From NCBI GenBank assembly GCA_963733145.1, contig CAVTCJ010000005.1, positions 62,001 through 126,000 on the forward strand: a stretch of DNA of 64,000 bases. The letters run 5' to 3'. Of the stretch, positions 42,689 to 52,204 are shown piece by piece (position 1 is the first letter of the stretch; each line of letters opens with the position of its first letter). The position numbers and the translations under genes were made by a program. This DNA is from JAHIKV01 sp963733145. GTDB taxonomy: Bacteria > Planctomycetota > Planctomycetia > Pirellulales > Thermoguttaceae. The notes beneath the pieces were generated by a model. That model worked only from the letters and a program-made list of their open reading frames with translations, had not been told where the DNA came from and ran no database searches.

Positions 42689-42717
42689 TTGACAGATGTT
42701 GGACGATCCGGCATAGT
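42689..42717 (+). promoter_or_regulatory. Sigma-70-type promoter of the MscS-like gene
   Basis: TTGACA (42689-42694), 17 bp, CATAGT (42712-42717), 32 bp before ATG 42749. GGGAG at 42737-42741 may be the ribosome site. Confidence 0.6.
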
Positions 42718-42748
42718 GTGGAGAAATGCTTGATCGGGAGCAAGAACC

Positions 42749-43837
42749 ATGAATGTGTCCTTCCTCCAGTCTTTTCAACACAACGTCGCCGCCTTTTTCC
42801 AGTCGGCGTGGGTAGCCGTAACGGAAAACATCGGAACCTGGTTGTGGGCGTTGGCGGCCGCGCTGATCGCGTTTTTCGTGATGCGGCTGATCGTCGATCT
42901 GTTCGCCCGCTACGCCCACCGGATGGCCGAACGCAACAAGGGCGAGTGGTTCCGGGACCTCGAAGTCTGTCTGCGGCGGACGAAAACGTGGATCCTGCTG
43001 ATCCTGGCCGTCTGCTGCGGATGTCTATTGCTCGGCCTCTCTCCGAGTGGGCTGGCGGTTGTCCTCAAAGTCATCGTCGCCGCGCTGCTGGTTCAGGCGG
43101 CGCTGTGGGGCGACGCCCTGGTGAAGTCCGCCGTCAAACGGATCACCGAGCGGCGCAAGGAGTCCGACGCGGCCGCCGCCACCACGCTCTCCGCCCTGGG
43201 ATTCCTCGGCCTAATGGCGATCTGGTCCGCGGCCGCCCTGCTGACCCTGGCCAATCTGGGCATCGACGTGACGGCCATGGTCGCCGGATTGGGCATCGGC
43301 GGCATCGCCATCGCCCTGGCCGCGCAGAACATCCTCGGCGACCTGTTCGCCTCGGCCTCGATCGTGCTCGACAAGCCCTTCGTGCTGGGCGATTTCATCA
43401 TCGTCGACGACAAGATGGGCAACGTCGAATACATCGGCTTGAAGACCACCCGGCTCCGCAGCCTCTCCGGCGAGCAGATCGTCTTCTCGAACGCCGACCT
43501 GTTGAAGAGCCGCATTCACAACTACAAGCGGATGTACGAGCGCCGCGTGCTGTTTACGATCGACGCAACCTACGACACACCCTGCGAAAAGATCGCCGCC
43601 ATTCCGGCCATGCTCCGCGAGGCGGTCGAGGCCCAGGAGCAGGTCCGTTTCGATCGGGCCCATTTCGCCCGCTTCGGCGCGTCGGCCCTGACCTTCGAGG
43701 TGGTCTACTACGTCCTCGCCGCCGATTACAAGGTATACATGGACATCCAGCAGGCGATCAACCTGGCGATTCTCCGCCGCTTCACCGACGAGCAGATCGA
43801 GTTCGCGTTCCCCACGCGGACGGTGTATCAGCGATAG
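42749..43837 (+). CDS. Mechanosensitive channel, MscS family
   Basis: 362-residue inner-membrane channel. Helices near residues 27-48, 75-95 and 100-115. The pore helix is LLTLANLGIDVTAMVAGLGI and GGIAIALAAQNILGDLFASA. The MscS beta domain starts at SIVLDKPFVLGDFIIVDDKM, GNVEYIGLKTTRLRSLSGEQ, IVFSNADLLKSRIHNY. A cytoplasmic alpha/beta domain ends in AFPTRTVYQR. Length and order match YbdG/YnaI-type members of simple size. It has its own promoter. Confidence 0.9.
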   Translation: MNVSFLQSFQHNVAAFFQSAWVAVTENIGTWLWALAAALIAFFVMRLIVDLFARYAHRMAERNKGEWFRDLEVCLRRTKTWILLILAVCCGCLLLGLSPSGLAVVLKVIVAALLVQAALWGDALVKSAVKRITERRKESDAAAATTLSALGFLGLMAIWSAAALLTLANLGIDVTAMVAGLGIGGIAIALAAQNILGDLFASASIVLDKPFVLGDFIIVDDKMGNVEYIGLKTTRLRSLSGEQIVFSNADLLKSRIHNYKRMYERRVLFTIDATYDTPCEKIAAIPAMLREAVEAQEQVRFDRAHFARFGASALTFEVVYYVLAADYKVYMDIQQAINLAILRRFTDEQIEFAFPTRTVYQR

Positions 43838-43910
43838 GCCGCGTTCGGGAAGGGGTCATGCGAAACCGCAAGCGGAGTGGACGCCGCGAGCGGAACAACC
43901 CCGACGTATC

Positions 43911-44234
43911 TCACCAGCCCATCACCATGTTCGACTCGATCGCCTTGCGCGAGCGGTCCAGGTCGGCGCCGGTGTGCTGCATGTAGAGCCGGATGGCGTG
44001 CAATTTGTCGCCGGCGGCCTTGGCCAGGCAATCGCGGGCGGTGGCGCAGGGGTCGGTCGCCCCGCTGATGCCCAGGGCCGATTTCGAGATCACCCAGGTG
44101 TCGCGGGGGCGGCGTGTGACGCGGATCGGCGGCTCGTGCGGATAGCTCTCCCGCACCACTTCCTGGGCCGCGGCGTCGTCTTCGGCCCAGGTGATGATGA
44201 TATGCGATTCGGTTTCGACCTCGAACAGCGGCAT
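43911..44234 (-). CDS. Hypothetical protein
   Basis: 107 residues: MPLFEVETESHIIITWAEDD, AAAQEVVRESYPHEPPIRVT, RRPRDTWVISKSALGISGAT, DPCATARDCLAKAAGDKLHA and IRLYMQHTGADLDRSRKAIE. Not recognised as a named family. The absence of membrane or signal sequence suggests a cytosolic protein. The first 40 residues look like a ferredoxin-like alpha/beta start. Confidence 0.55.
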   Translation of the reverse strand: MPLFEVETESHIIITWAEDDAAAQEVVRESYPHEPPIRVTRRPRDTWVISKSALGISGATDPCATARDCLAKAAGDKLHAIRLYMQHTGADLDRSRKAIESNMVMGW

Positions 44235-44409
44235 GGCGGGCCTCCTCTGTTGCTAAAGATGATGTTTCCACCATCGTAAGAGCGCGGGCGGCGATCGTCA
44301 ATATCCCCGCCACTTCGAGGGGGAGGCTATATATACTCCCGCGATTAAAGGATAAAATTGATTGTTGCGCGCGGTGGCTTCTTCTACGGGAGCCAGGCGG
44401 GCTAGCCGC

Positions 44410-44967
44410 TCATTTGTTCTCGGGCGATTTCTTCTCCGGCACGCCGAGTTCCTTGAGCTTTGCGGCCACGTCGTCGGCGTGGGTGGCCGGCTTGACGTTC
44501 TTGTCGATATACAGAATCTTGCCGTCTTTGCCGATGTAGAAGGTCCAGCGGCTGGCCCATTTCTGCACGGCCCCGGTGACGCCGTAGGCCCGGGCGACCT
44601 TGCCCTCGTGATCGCTGAGGATCGGATAATCGGCCCCGACCGACGCGGCAAACTCCTTGTTTTTCTCCGGCCGGTCGACGCTGACGGTGAAGTAAGCCGC
44701 GTCGAACTGCTTGAGCTTCTGGCCGCCGGCCGCAAAGGCCTTGCACTCGGTGGTGCAGCCGGGCGTGAACGCCTTGGGAAACCAGGCCAACACGACCGCC
44801 TGCTTGCCCTGGTAATCGGAGAGCTTGTAGGTCTTGCCGTCGCTGCCGGGCAGGGTAAAGTCGGGGGCCTTGTCGCCCACCTTCAATTCTTCCGCCGTCG
44901 CCATGCCTAACATACTAAATCCTCCACTGAACAGTAGTGTAACGCCTGCGATTAGGAACGTCTTCAT
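44410..44967 (-). CDS. Exported peroxiredoxin (Bcp/AhpC-TSA type)
   Basis: Reduces peroxides with a catalytic cysteine. Signal peptide MKTFLIAGVTLLFSGGFSML, cut near ATAEE. Then VGDKAPDFTLPGSDGKTYKL, LAWFPKAFTPGCTTECKAFA with the peroxidatic Cys, and a second Cys four residues on, as in Bcp; YPILSDHEGKVARAYGV and WTFYIGKDGKILYID follow. 185 residues in all. Most Bcp proteins lack a signal, so the export signal is notable. Monocistronic. Confidence 0.88.
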   Translation of the reverse strand: MKTFLIAGVTLLFSGGFSMLGMATAEELKVGDKAPDFTLPGSDGKTYKLSDYQGKQAVVLAWFPKAFTPGCTTECKAFAAGGQKLKQFDAAYFTVSVDRPEKNKEFAASVGADYPILSDHEGKVARAYGVTGAVQKWASRWTFYIGKDGKILYIDKNVKPATHADDVAAKLKELGVPEKKSPENK

Positions 44968-45048
44968 CGCCCTTGCCTCCCGCGGAATGGTGTTCGATCA
45001 GATTACGCAGTGAATTATACGAGGGCGTCCAGGCTTCGCGCCATTTAG

Positions 45049-45170
45049 CCCGGATTATTCATAAACACGAAGGAACATTGTCATTCTGAGCGCAGCGAAG
45101 AATCTGGGCTGTTTGCGGCGCATCGGAGATCCTTCGCTGCGCTCAGGATGACGTTTATGAATAATCCGGG
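45049..45170. mobile_element. 122-bp element with CCCGGATTATTCATAAAC ends, copy 2
   Basis: Identical to 28404-28525, again flanked by TTAG on both sides (45045-45048 and 45171-45174). The rest of the gap 44968-45294 holds no supported gene; GCCCCCCGTGAATACACGGGGGGGC at about 45174-45198 is an extra hairpin. Confidence 0.85.
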
Positions 45171-45294
45171 TTAGCCCCCCGTGAATACACGGGGGGGCAG
45201 AGCGGGGAATAGCTTCCAGCCGTGCCACTGGTGTATTCGCCGGGGGCTAAATGGTGTGGCGAAATGGCATGGTGAACATACGGATTACACGGCC

Positions 45295-46307
45295 TCATTC
45301 ACCGATCGCCAACACGCCCGTCCCGCTGATGCGGTCGCCCTTGAGGTCCTGCAACGCGCGGTTGGCGTCGGCCAGCGGATAGACGGTCGCGTGCGGGCGG
45401 ATGGGAACCGCGGCCGCCTCGGCCAGCAGCGCGCGGCCGTCCTCGCGGGTGTTGCAAGTCACCGAATGGATGTCGCGCTCGTAGAACACGTGCCGCTGGT
45501 AATCGAGCGCCGGGATGGGCGTCATGTAGATTCCGGCCAGCGACAGCGCGCCCCCTTTTCGAGCGCTTCGAGCGCTGGCGGGACCAACTCGCCGGCCGGA
45601 GCGAAGATGATCGCGCTGTGAACCTTGACCGGCATATCGGCCGCGTTCTCGCCCACCCAAACCGCGCCCATCCGCCGGGCCAGCTCGCGGTGCCGTTGTC
45701 CGCGGGTGACCACGTACACTTCGCAGCCGCGATGCCGGGCGATCTGAATCACCACGTGGGCCGACGAGCCGAACCCGTACAACGCCAGCCGGCCGCCGGG
45801 CGGCAGATTGCAGCGGCGCAGCGCCCGATAGCCGATAATGCCCGCGCACAACAGCGGTGCGGCCTCGACGTCGCCGAACGAGTCGGGCAACTCGTAGACG
45901 AAATCGGCCGGGGCGACGGCGTATTCGGCGTATCCGCCATCGGCGTGATAGCCGGTGAATTGGGCCGACGCGCAGAGGTTTTCTTTTCCGGCGGAGCAAA
46001 ATCCGCATTGCCCGCAAGTATGCCGCAGCCAGGCGACGCCCACCCGTTGGCCGAGTTGCAGGGATTGCGAAGCCGCCAGCGGCGGGCCGAGCTTGTCGAT
46101 CGTGCCCACGATCTGGTGGCCGGGGACGATCGGCAGTTTCTGCTGCGGCAGGTCTCCTTCGATCACGTGCAGATCGGTGCGGCAAATTGCGCAGCAACGG
46201 ACGCGGATTCGCACTTCGCCCGCGGCCGGCTCGGGCGTGGGCAGATCGGCCAATTCCAACGGCGACGAATCGATCGGCGCGATCCGTCGCAGCAGCATGG
46301 CTTTCAT
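45295..46307 (-). CDS. Zinc-dependent alcohol dehydrogenase family protein, one frameshift
   Basis: MDR-superfamily oxidoreductase. Start MKAMLLRRIAPIDSSPLELA, catalytic zinc motif VRCCAICRTDLHVIEGDLP, GHQIVGTID, and the structural zinc cysteines in CGQCGFCSAGKENLC. Rossmann LALYGFGSSAHVVIQIARHR. After an indel near 45560 it continues SLAGIYMTPIPALDYQRHVF, ERDIHSVTCNTREDGRALLA and ISGTGVLAIGE. GFGSSAH replaces the common GxGxxG, as in AdhA-like 'cinnamyl alcohol' relatives. ATG 46307 matches family starts. Confidence 0.85.
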
Positions 46308-46358
46308 GGCAATCCTCCCGTTCGCCGCATCCCGATAATTAGATTCCTGTTGCGGCAA

Positions 46359-46440
46359 GTAGGGTGGGACAAGCGAAGCGCGGTCCCACCACCATTTTCA
46401 CCGTTATTGGTGGGACCGCGCTTCGCTTGTCCCACCCTAC
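46359..46440. repeat. GTAGGGTGGGACAAGCGAAGCGC palindrome
   Basis: 82-bp copy of the main REP-like family; arms of about 30 bp (GTAGGGTGGGACAAGCGAAG and GCGGTCCCACC), loop ACCATTTTCACCGTTATT. It lies between the dehydrogenase and parvulin genes. Confidence 0.8.
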
Positions 46441-46466
46441 ACGTGCCGTCGTTCGCCGCATCCCGA

Positions 46467-46757
46467 TTATTTGGGATATTGCTTGCGGCTCGTGATTTCC
46501 ACGAGATGGTATCCGAATTCGGTGCGGATGGGGCCGTGAACTCTGCCCACCTCGCCCTCGAAGATCACCGCGTCGAATTCCGGCACCATCTCGCCGGGAC
46601 CAAACTCACCCAATTCGCCCCCCTGAACGCTCGAAGGGCATTGCGAGTGTTCGCGGGCCATCTGGGCAAAGTCGGTGCCGTCAAGAATCTTCTGCTTGAT
46701 CTTCTCGCAGGCCTCCTCGCTCTCCACCAGTATGTGTCGCGCGGTGGCTCTCAGCAT
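46467..46757 (-). CDS. Parvulin-type peptidyl-prolyl isomerase
   Basis: 96-residue single-domain PpiC-like protein: MLRATARHILVESEEACEKI, FAQMAREHSQCPSSVQGGEL, GEFGPGEMVPEFDAVIFEGE and GPIRTEFGYHLVEITSRK. The histidines and the Cys/Ser of the parvulin active site are present. No signal peptide, so cytosolic, like E. coli PpiC. Confidence 0.9.
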   Translation of the reverse strand: MLRATARHILVESEEACEKIKQKILDGTDFAQMAREHSQCPSSVQGGELGEFGPGEMVPEFDAVIFEGEVGRVHGPIRTEFGYHLVEITSRKQYPK

Positions 46758-46985
46758 CTCTGTTCTCCTGGGATTTCGAGGGTGCCCGGTTGTGCCCCCG
46801 GGGTATTCGATGGGGGCAAGTTGGTTGGCTTTGCCGGACTAATTCCAAACACCCTCACAACGGCAGCAAATTCATGCTACTCAATCATACCGGATCGGAC
46901 AAGCCAAAACGTTTTTTCGCAGCGTCAACGGATCCGAAAAGTCCACCTGCAATGTGGATTATCGCTGCAATCTCCAACGTTGCGC

Positions 46986-48119
46986 TCACCTTGAGGTGGC
47001 AGTTGAACGACGAGTTGACGAGTTGGGGCGGCAGTTTAACTGCCACCCCAACACCTGAAATCTTAGGCGTTGCGTTGCGCCAGCCAGAACGTCCAGCCGC
47101 GGCGGCAATTGCTCCGGCCGCGCGGTCCCGGTTGTTGACAATTGTCCGACGGTGATCGAGGCGACAAGGTTCCCGATCAGAGCGGCCTCGGGCAGCGCGG
47201 CGCCGGCGGCCAGGGCCATCACCGCGCCCGCCGTGGCGCTGTCGCCCGCTCCGGTCGGATCGGTCGGACCATCCACCCGCACACCGGGAACCAGCGTCGG
47301 TTGCGGATCGCTGACCAACATCCCTTCGGCGCCGCGGGTGGCGCAGATCGGTCCGCCGATCTCCCGGCGCAATTCGGCGACCGCCGCGCAAAGCCGGTCC
47401 AATTCGACTGTTTTGTCCGGAGTTTGATCGACGATGCCCACGGCCTCGAACTGATTCGGTTTGATGATTACCCGGCGGAAGCAGCGGATGCGGCGGCGGC
47501 TGTCGGCCCAGAAAACCACTTTCGGATGGCGTTCCGCCCGCTCGGCCAACGCCTCGACGACCAGCGGCGTGATGACGCCGCATCCCTCCTCATCGACCTG
47601 ATCCAAGGCGACGAGGGCGTCGATCCGGGGAAGCAGTTCATCCAGCGCGCGGACGATCCGCCGTTGGGTTTCCCGGCCGGTCGGGGTCCGGTTCTTCGTG
47701 TCGTAGCGGTTGTGTTCGCCGGACAGCCCGGACACGGAGCTGTCGCGGGGCTTGAGGTACGTGGGGGTCATCCGCCCCGCTTCGACGTGCAGACGGTCCG
47801 TCGAGCAGCCCAGCGCGGCGAGGTCTTTCCGCAGGTCGTAAGACTCGCCGTCGTCGCCGGTGAAGCCGACGGCGTGCAATTCTCCCGCCCCCAGCGCGGC
47901 TAGGTTGGCGACGACCGTGCCGGCCGCGCCGGGGCTATGGCGGACGGCCGCCACCTGATGGGCCGTCTTGCCGGTCTCGATGCTCGTCTCGGCGATGGCC
48001 GGATCAACGTCGAGATATTTATCGAGGAAGAAATCGCCCACGACCGCGATCCGCAGCCGGCCGAAGCGTCCCATCAATTCGGCCAACCGCGCTTGCGAAA
48101 AGTGATGCAATTCGTTCAT
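46986..48119 (-). CDS. PfkB/RfaE-like sugar kinase
   Basis: Ribokinase-fold kinase similar to the heptose-7-phosphate kinase domain of RfaE/HldE. Start with FGRLRIAVVGDFFLDKYLDV, VRHSPGAAGTVVANLAALGA, VGFTGDDGESYDLRKDLAAL, and the PfkB signature VDGPTDPTGAGDSATAGAVM with the catalytic Asp in GAGDS. The last 20 residues (GWQLNCRPNSSTRRSTATSR) are read from the GGGGCGGCAGTTTAACTGCC repeat, so the native end has been replaced or extended. Two genes upstream code for an unknown protein and a HAD phosphatase, suggesting a sugar-phosphate route. Confidence 0.8.
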   Translation of the reverse strand: MNELHHFSQARLAELMGRFGRLRIAVVGDFFLDKYLDVDPAIAETSIETGKTAHQVAAVRHSPGAAGTVVANLAALGAGELHAVGFTGDDGESYDLRKDLAALGCSTDRLHVEAGRMTPTYLKPRDSSVSGLSGEHNRYDTKNRTPTGRETQRRIVRALDELLPRIDALVALDQVDEEGCGVITPLVVEALAERAERHPKVVFWADSRRRIRCFRRVIIKPNQFEAVGIVDQTPDKTVELDRLCAAVAELRREIGGPICATRGAEGMLVSDPQPTLVPGVRVDGPTDPTGAGDSATAGAVMALAAGAALPEAALIGNLVASITVGQLSTTGTARPEQLPPRLDVLAGATQRLRFQVLGWQLNCRPNSSTRRSTATSR

Positions 48120-48133
48120 CGTTCGACCCGTTT

Positions 48134-48305
48134 AGCAGCCGCCGGCACGGCGGCTTATGACAAGGCAGGGCCGCCGTGCCGGCGGCCGCTAAGTTGTCGT
48201 CCAAAAACAACTTCGGTATATGTAGGACAGCCGCCCCCGGCTGTCCAGGGCGATTCGCACAGCCGAGGGCGGCTGTGCTACAAGTTGTTTCTGGACGGCC
48301 GCTAA
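48134..48305. repeat. Two adjoining palindromes (GCCGCCGGCACGGCGGC and AGCCGCCCCCGGCTGTCC)
   Basis: 48134-48195 has arms TTAGCAGCCGCCGGCACGGC / GCCGTGCCGGCGGCCGCTAA. 48189-48305 has GGCCGCTAAGTTGTCGTCCA AAAACAACTT and its complement around GACAGCCGCCCCCGGCTGTC. The two share the GGCCGCTAA border. A related unit follows the histidine kinase at 55840. Confidence 0.7.
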
Positions 48306-48318
48306 ACTCGCTTACGGT

Positions 48319-49293
48319 TCACTTCTCCACAGCGGCACTGATTTGATCGTAGAGCGCCGGAATAGTCCGGGCGTGGTCGCCGCGGACGTAGCAGCTTTCG
48401 CCGCCGTCGGCCACCGTCCGCACCAGCACCGTTTTGTAGGGGCGGAAATAGTAGCGCGGATCGGTCCGGGCGGCCTCGGTGTGCAACTGCCCGCCGAGTT
48501 CGGCTATGTCGAACACGGCCGTGGTGAAGCGGGCGATGCGGCGGCCTTCCTGGTGGGCGACGTTGCGGGCCATCGCCAGCGCCTTCAGATAGACCTCCGG
48601 CCCGGTCACGGCGGAGCCGACGTTGAGGAACACGCCCCCTTCCAGCCGCGTCACGCTCTGGGTGAAGATCAGGAAATCGGCGTATGAGGCCGCGCCCGTC
48701 GCAGCGCCGTCGCAGTTCGGATGCTCGTGGATGATGTCCAGCCCGATGCCGACGTGAACGGTGACCGGCACGCCGAGCCGGGCGCCGGCGGCCAGCACGC
48801 TGGTTTCGCGATAGGGGAACTCCTCCCGTTCGATCAGCCGGCCGACGGCCTCGCCCAGGCCGATGCCGTCGCGTTGGGCCTCTCGGGCGGCGTCGTTGAT
48901 CCGGCCGCTCTCGGTCCACAGTCCGAACTGTCCCTCGGCCACGTATCGGGCCACGCTCTCGGTGGTCTGGCCGATCATCGCCAACTCGAAATCGTGGATT
49001 GCTCCGGCCCCGTTCAGCGCCAGATGGGTCAGCAGTCCCCGCCGCATCAGGTCGATCAACAGCGGGCCGTTCCCTTTTCGCAAAACGTGCGCCCCGCAGA
49101 GCAGAATTACCGCGCTGCCGCCGCGGGCCGCCGCCACGATCCGCTCGGCCAGCATGGGCAGCGACTCGTGCTCGAACGGCTGCCGTGGCCCGTCGGGAAA
49201 GATCATCACCGAACGGTCTATCTCATGCTCGCGCTGGGCGAGCGGCAGCAGCCGCAGCCGGCTCCGGTCGAATTGTGCAAAAGGCATTATCAT
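48319..49293 (-). CDS. Conserved protein of unknown function between sugar kinase and HAD genes
   Basis: 324 residues, soluble: MIFPDGPRQPFEHESLPMLA, GGSAVILLCGAHVLRKGNGP, LLTHLALNGAGAIHDFELAM, IGQTTESVARYVAEGQFGLW, VTVHVGIGLDIIHEHPNCDG, GGVFLNVGSAVTGPEVYLKA and VRTVADGGESCYVRGDHART. The Gly-rich and HDFELA-type motifs suggest a Rossmann-like, possibly deoxyhypusine-synthase-like fold, but this is weak. Its place between a PfkB kinase and a HAD phosphatase points to sugar-phosphate metabolism (inference). Confidence 0.6.
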   Translation of the reverse strand: MIMPFAQFDRSRLRLLPLAQREHEIDRSVMIFPDGPRQPFEHESLPMLAERIVAAARGGSAVILLCGAHVLRKGNGPLLIDLMRRGLLTHLALNGAGAIHDFELAMIGQTTESVARYVAEGQFGLWTESGRINDAAREAQRDGIGLGEAVGRLIEREEFPYRETSVLAAGARLGVPVTVHVGIGLDIIHEHPNCDGAATGAASYADFLIFTQSVTRLEGGVFLNVGSAVTGPEVYLKALAMARNVAHQEGRRIARFTTAVFDIAELGGQLHTEAARTDPRYYFRPYKTVLVRTVADGGESCYVRGDHARTIPALYDQISAAVEK

Positions 49294-49303
49294 TCCTCGG
49301 TTT

Positions 49304-49455
49304 TATTACACCTCGTTCCCATGCTCCGCATGGGAACGCACTGCCGCGACGCTCCGCGTCGCACACCCGGCGACGGGAGTCGCCCCCTACATTCATTCGC
49401 CGACGCGGAGCGTCGGTACAATGGGTTCCCATGCGGAGCATGGGAACCAGGATGT
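49304..49455. repeat. GTTCCCATGCTCCGCATGGGAAC nested palindrome
   Basis: Outer arms CGTTCCCATGCTCCGCATGG and CCATGCGGAGCATGGGAACC. Inner arms GACGCTCCGCGTCGC and GACGCGGAGCGTCGG, with CGGCGACGGGAGTCGCC in the centre. 150 bp, filling the gap between two minus-strand genes. Confidence 0.75.
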
Positions 49456-49466
49456 TGATGATACTA

Positions 49467-50363
49467 TCATTCCTCGGTTCTGTTCCACAGGTAATCCAAC
49501 AGCGCGTCGCAATCGCGGTAGTCGGGAATGACGACGTCGGCGCCGGCGCCGATCAGGCGGTCGCGTTTCCAGGGGTCGGGCCGGCCGCTGCGCCCCGCCT
49601 CGTCGCTGGCCACGGCAACCGCCGTTCCGCCCGCCTCCTTGACGTTCTGAATCTCCACGTAGCCGTCGCCGAAGGCCAGCAGCGACGCGCCGTCCAAGCG
49701 GTTTTCGCGCAGAATCCGTTCGATCACCTGCGCCTTGGAGAACGAGCGGAAGTCGTCTCTCGCGCCATATACGCGGGGACCGAAGAAAGGGTTCAAGCCC
49801 AGCATGGCCACCTCTTCGAGCACGAACGGCTCGTCGGTTCCGCTGGCCACGTAGAGCGCAGGCGCCCGATCGCGCAGGGCTTCGAGCAGTTCGAGCGAAT
49901 GGGGGACGAGCATCTCGCGGGGATCAATCCGGCCGGAGAGCAGGCCCTCGCGGCGGCCGGCGATGCGCTCGCCCAGCCGGTCGAGATAGCGCTGTTTGTA
50001 GACCAGCGGGTCCTCGGGCGTTCCCCCGCGCAGGGCGACCTCCTCGGCGAGGCGGATCATCTGATAGATCGTCTGCTTGCCGGTCAAGTTGGTGACGAAA
50101 TCGGTGCAGAGCCCGCGCAACTCGTCCGGCGATTCGCTCGTGCCCGTCGCGGCCAGCGTTTCCACCATCAAGGGGATCATCACCTCGGGCCAGCCCTCGC
50201 GGATCAGGCTCAGCGTGCCGTCGAAATCGAAGAGGACGTGCCGCGGCGGCCGGCTGCGGTCCGGCTCGCGGATGATCTCGATCGCGGTGCCGGGCAACAT
50301 CCGCGTCGCTTCGACGCCTTCGACCACCCGGCGATAATCTTCCTCGTAACAGCCTGAACTCAT
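49467..50363 (-). CDS. HAD-superfamily phosphatase
   Basis: 298 residues. HAD motif I HVLFDFDGTLSLIREGW, motif II ALYVASGTDEPFV, lysine region SFSKAQVIERILRENRLDGA and motif III LLAFGDGYVEIQNVKEAGGT. A helical cap lies between. The N-terminal extension EVMATRMLPGTAIEIIREPD-like residues are found in planctomycete sugar-phosphatase homologues encoded with PfkB kinases. Substrate unknown. Confidence 0.8.
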   Translation of the reverse strand: MSSGCYEEDYRRVVEGVEATRMLPGTAIEIIREPDRSRPPRHVLFDFDGTLSLIREGWPEVMIPLMVETLAATGTSESPDELRGLCTDFVTNLTGKQTIYQMIRLAEEVALRGGTPEDPLVYKQRYLDRLGERIAGRREGLLSGRIDPREMLVPHSLELLEALRDRAPALYVASGTDEPFVLEEVAMLGLNPFFGPRVYGARDDFRSFSKAQVIERILRENRLDGASLLAFGDGYVEIQNVKEAGGTAVAVASDEAGRSGRPDPWKRDRLIGAGADVVIPDYRDCDALLDYLWNRTEE

Positions 50364-50414
50364 GTTGCCGCTTCTCCCTTGGGTTGGCAGGCTGTAGGAC
50401 GTAGGGTGTAGGGC

Positions 50415-50502
50415 GTAGGGTGGGACAAGCGCAGCGCGGTCCCACCATGAAATATCCGGTTTACATTATTGGTGGGACCGCGCTGCGCTTGTCCCACCCT
50501 AC
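50415..50502. repeat. GTAGGGTGGGACAAGCGCAGCGC palindrome
   Basis: 88-bp copy of the main family, preceded by slipped GTAGG units (TGTAGGACGTAGGGTGTAGG). Between divergent genes. Confidence 0.75.
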
Positions 50503-50635
50503 GTGTTTTCCCTCCAACTTAACCGTGATTGCCGCGGAACACAAGTGGCGTTGCGGCCGTACGTTGACAGTCCCGGATGAGGTATAATAATTGAGTGAGT
50601 GTGTACACCAATGAGAGTTTCGGAGGCGTCCTGCG

Positions 50636-52180
50636 ATGAGCGACCGCCCGGACCAGCTTGATCCCGAGGGGTTGGGACGCGTATTGGCCGACGTCTCCGC
50701 GGATTTCATCTGCCTGACGACCGCGCACGGCGAGCCGTTTTATCTCAGCCCCGCCGGCCGGCGGATGGTCGGGCTGAGCGAGGACTCGCCGTTGGCCGGG
50801 ATCGCGCTCCGCGACTTGTACGCCGATCAATCCTGGGCGAAATTGCGTAGCGCCGCCGTGCCCGAGGTCAACAATTCCGGGCGCTGGGAGGGGCCCGCCC
50901 GGCTCCGCAACGCCGCCACCGGCGAGACGATCGATGTTCACGCCAGCATGTTCCGTTTCAAGTCGGACGAAGCCGGGCACCCCTTGTGTTTGGCGATGGT
51001 TCTGCGGCGAACCGGCGAAGGAGCCGACTTGCGGAAGGCGCTGGCTGAGGTCCAGGCCCGAAAAAAGTCGATCCTCGAATCCTCCCTCGATCCGATCATT
51101 ACCATCAATCACGAGGGGGTAGTAACCGAGTTCAACAAGGCGGCGGAACAATGCTTCGGCCATCCCCGCGAAAAGGTCCTCGGCACGAAACCCTCGGACG
51201 TCCTCTTTCCGTCCGGCGACAGCTCCGGCCAGCGGGATCGCATCGAGCGCTATTTGGACGCGGGCGAAGGGTCGTTCCTGGGCCGCCGGGTCGAGGTGAC
51301 CGCCGTCCGCGCGGGCGGCGAGACATTCGACGCCGAGCTGGCCATGACCATCAGCCAGGAACAGGGCGCTCCGGTGCTGACGTTTTTCATCCGCGACATC
51401 AGCCGGCAAAAAAAGGCGGAGCGGGAACAGAACCCGCTATGCGGCCGAGTTGGAGCGGTCGAACCGCGAGCTAGAGCAGTTTGCCTACGTCGCTTCCCAT
51501 GACTTGCAGGAGCCGCTGCGCAAAATCCGCTCCTTCTGCGACCGCCTGCAAACGAAGTTCGGCCACCAGTCGGACGAGGAAGAGAACGAAGTCTTCCAGC
51601 GGATCCAGAGCGCTGCCGCGCGGATGCAGTCGCTGATCGACGGCCTGCTGTCGCTGTCGCGGGTGACCTCCCAGGGGCACGATTTCGTCGTCGTCGATCT
51701 GGAGCAGGTGGCCCGCGAGGTTGTTTCCGATCTGGAGGCGCAGATCGAACGGGTCGGGGGCCGGGTCGAGTTGGGCCGGCTCCCCGCGATCCAGGCCGAC
51801 CCCCTGCAAATGCGGCAATTATTGCAGAATCTGATCGCCAACGGCCTGAAGTTCCACCGCGCCGACGAGCCGCCGGTGGTGAAGGTGTTCGGCCGTTTCG
51901 CCCACGAACGCAGCCGACGGTCGGCGGGACTTGCGCCGAAGATGAACAGTGCCGGATCGTCGTCGAGGACAACGGCATCGGCTTCGAGCAGCGCCATCAG
52001 GAGCGGATTTTCGACGTCTTCCAGCGGTTGCATTCCCGCGACGCGTTCGAGGGCGTCGGCATCGGGCTGGCGCTGTGCCGCAAGATCGCCCAGCGCCACG
52101 GTGGCGAAATCTCCGTCCGTAGCGTCCCCGGCCGGGGTTCCGAGTTCGAGGTCTTGCTCCCGGCGGTGCATCATAAATAG
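50636..52180 (+). CDS. PAS-domain sensor histidine kinase, two frameshifts
   Basis: Cytoplasmic phytochrome-like kinase without membrane segments. First PAS near residues 12-120 (LADVSADFICLTTAHGEPFY), second PAS 140-260 (ILESSLDPIITINHEGVVTE). After an indel near 51432 the DHp region is LERSNRELEQFAYVASHDLQ-EPLRK with the phospho-His. N-box LLQNLIANGLKFH. After an indel near 51945 the G-boxes CRIVVEDNGIGFEQ, GVGIGLALCRKIAQRHGGEI end at 52180. TATAAT at 50583 with TTGACA at 50564 has a poor 13-bp spacing. Confidence 0.85.
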
Positions 52181-52204
52181 TGGAGAGTGGAGAGTGGTTA
52201 GAGT

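Noticed and set aside
50564..50588. TTGACA plus TATAAT upstream of the PAS kinase as a standard promoter
   Set aside because: Both boxes are perfect but only 13 bp apart, too close for sigma-70 recognition as a pair; the TATAAT alone may still be used.
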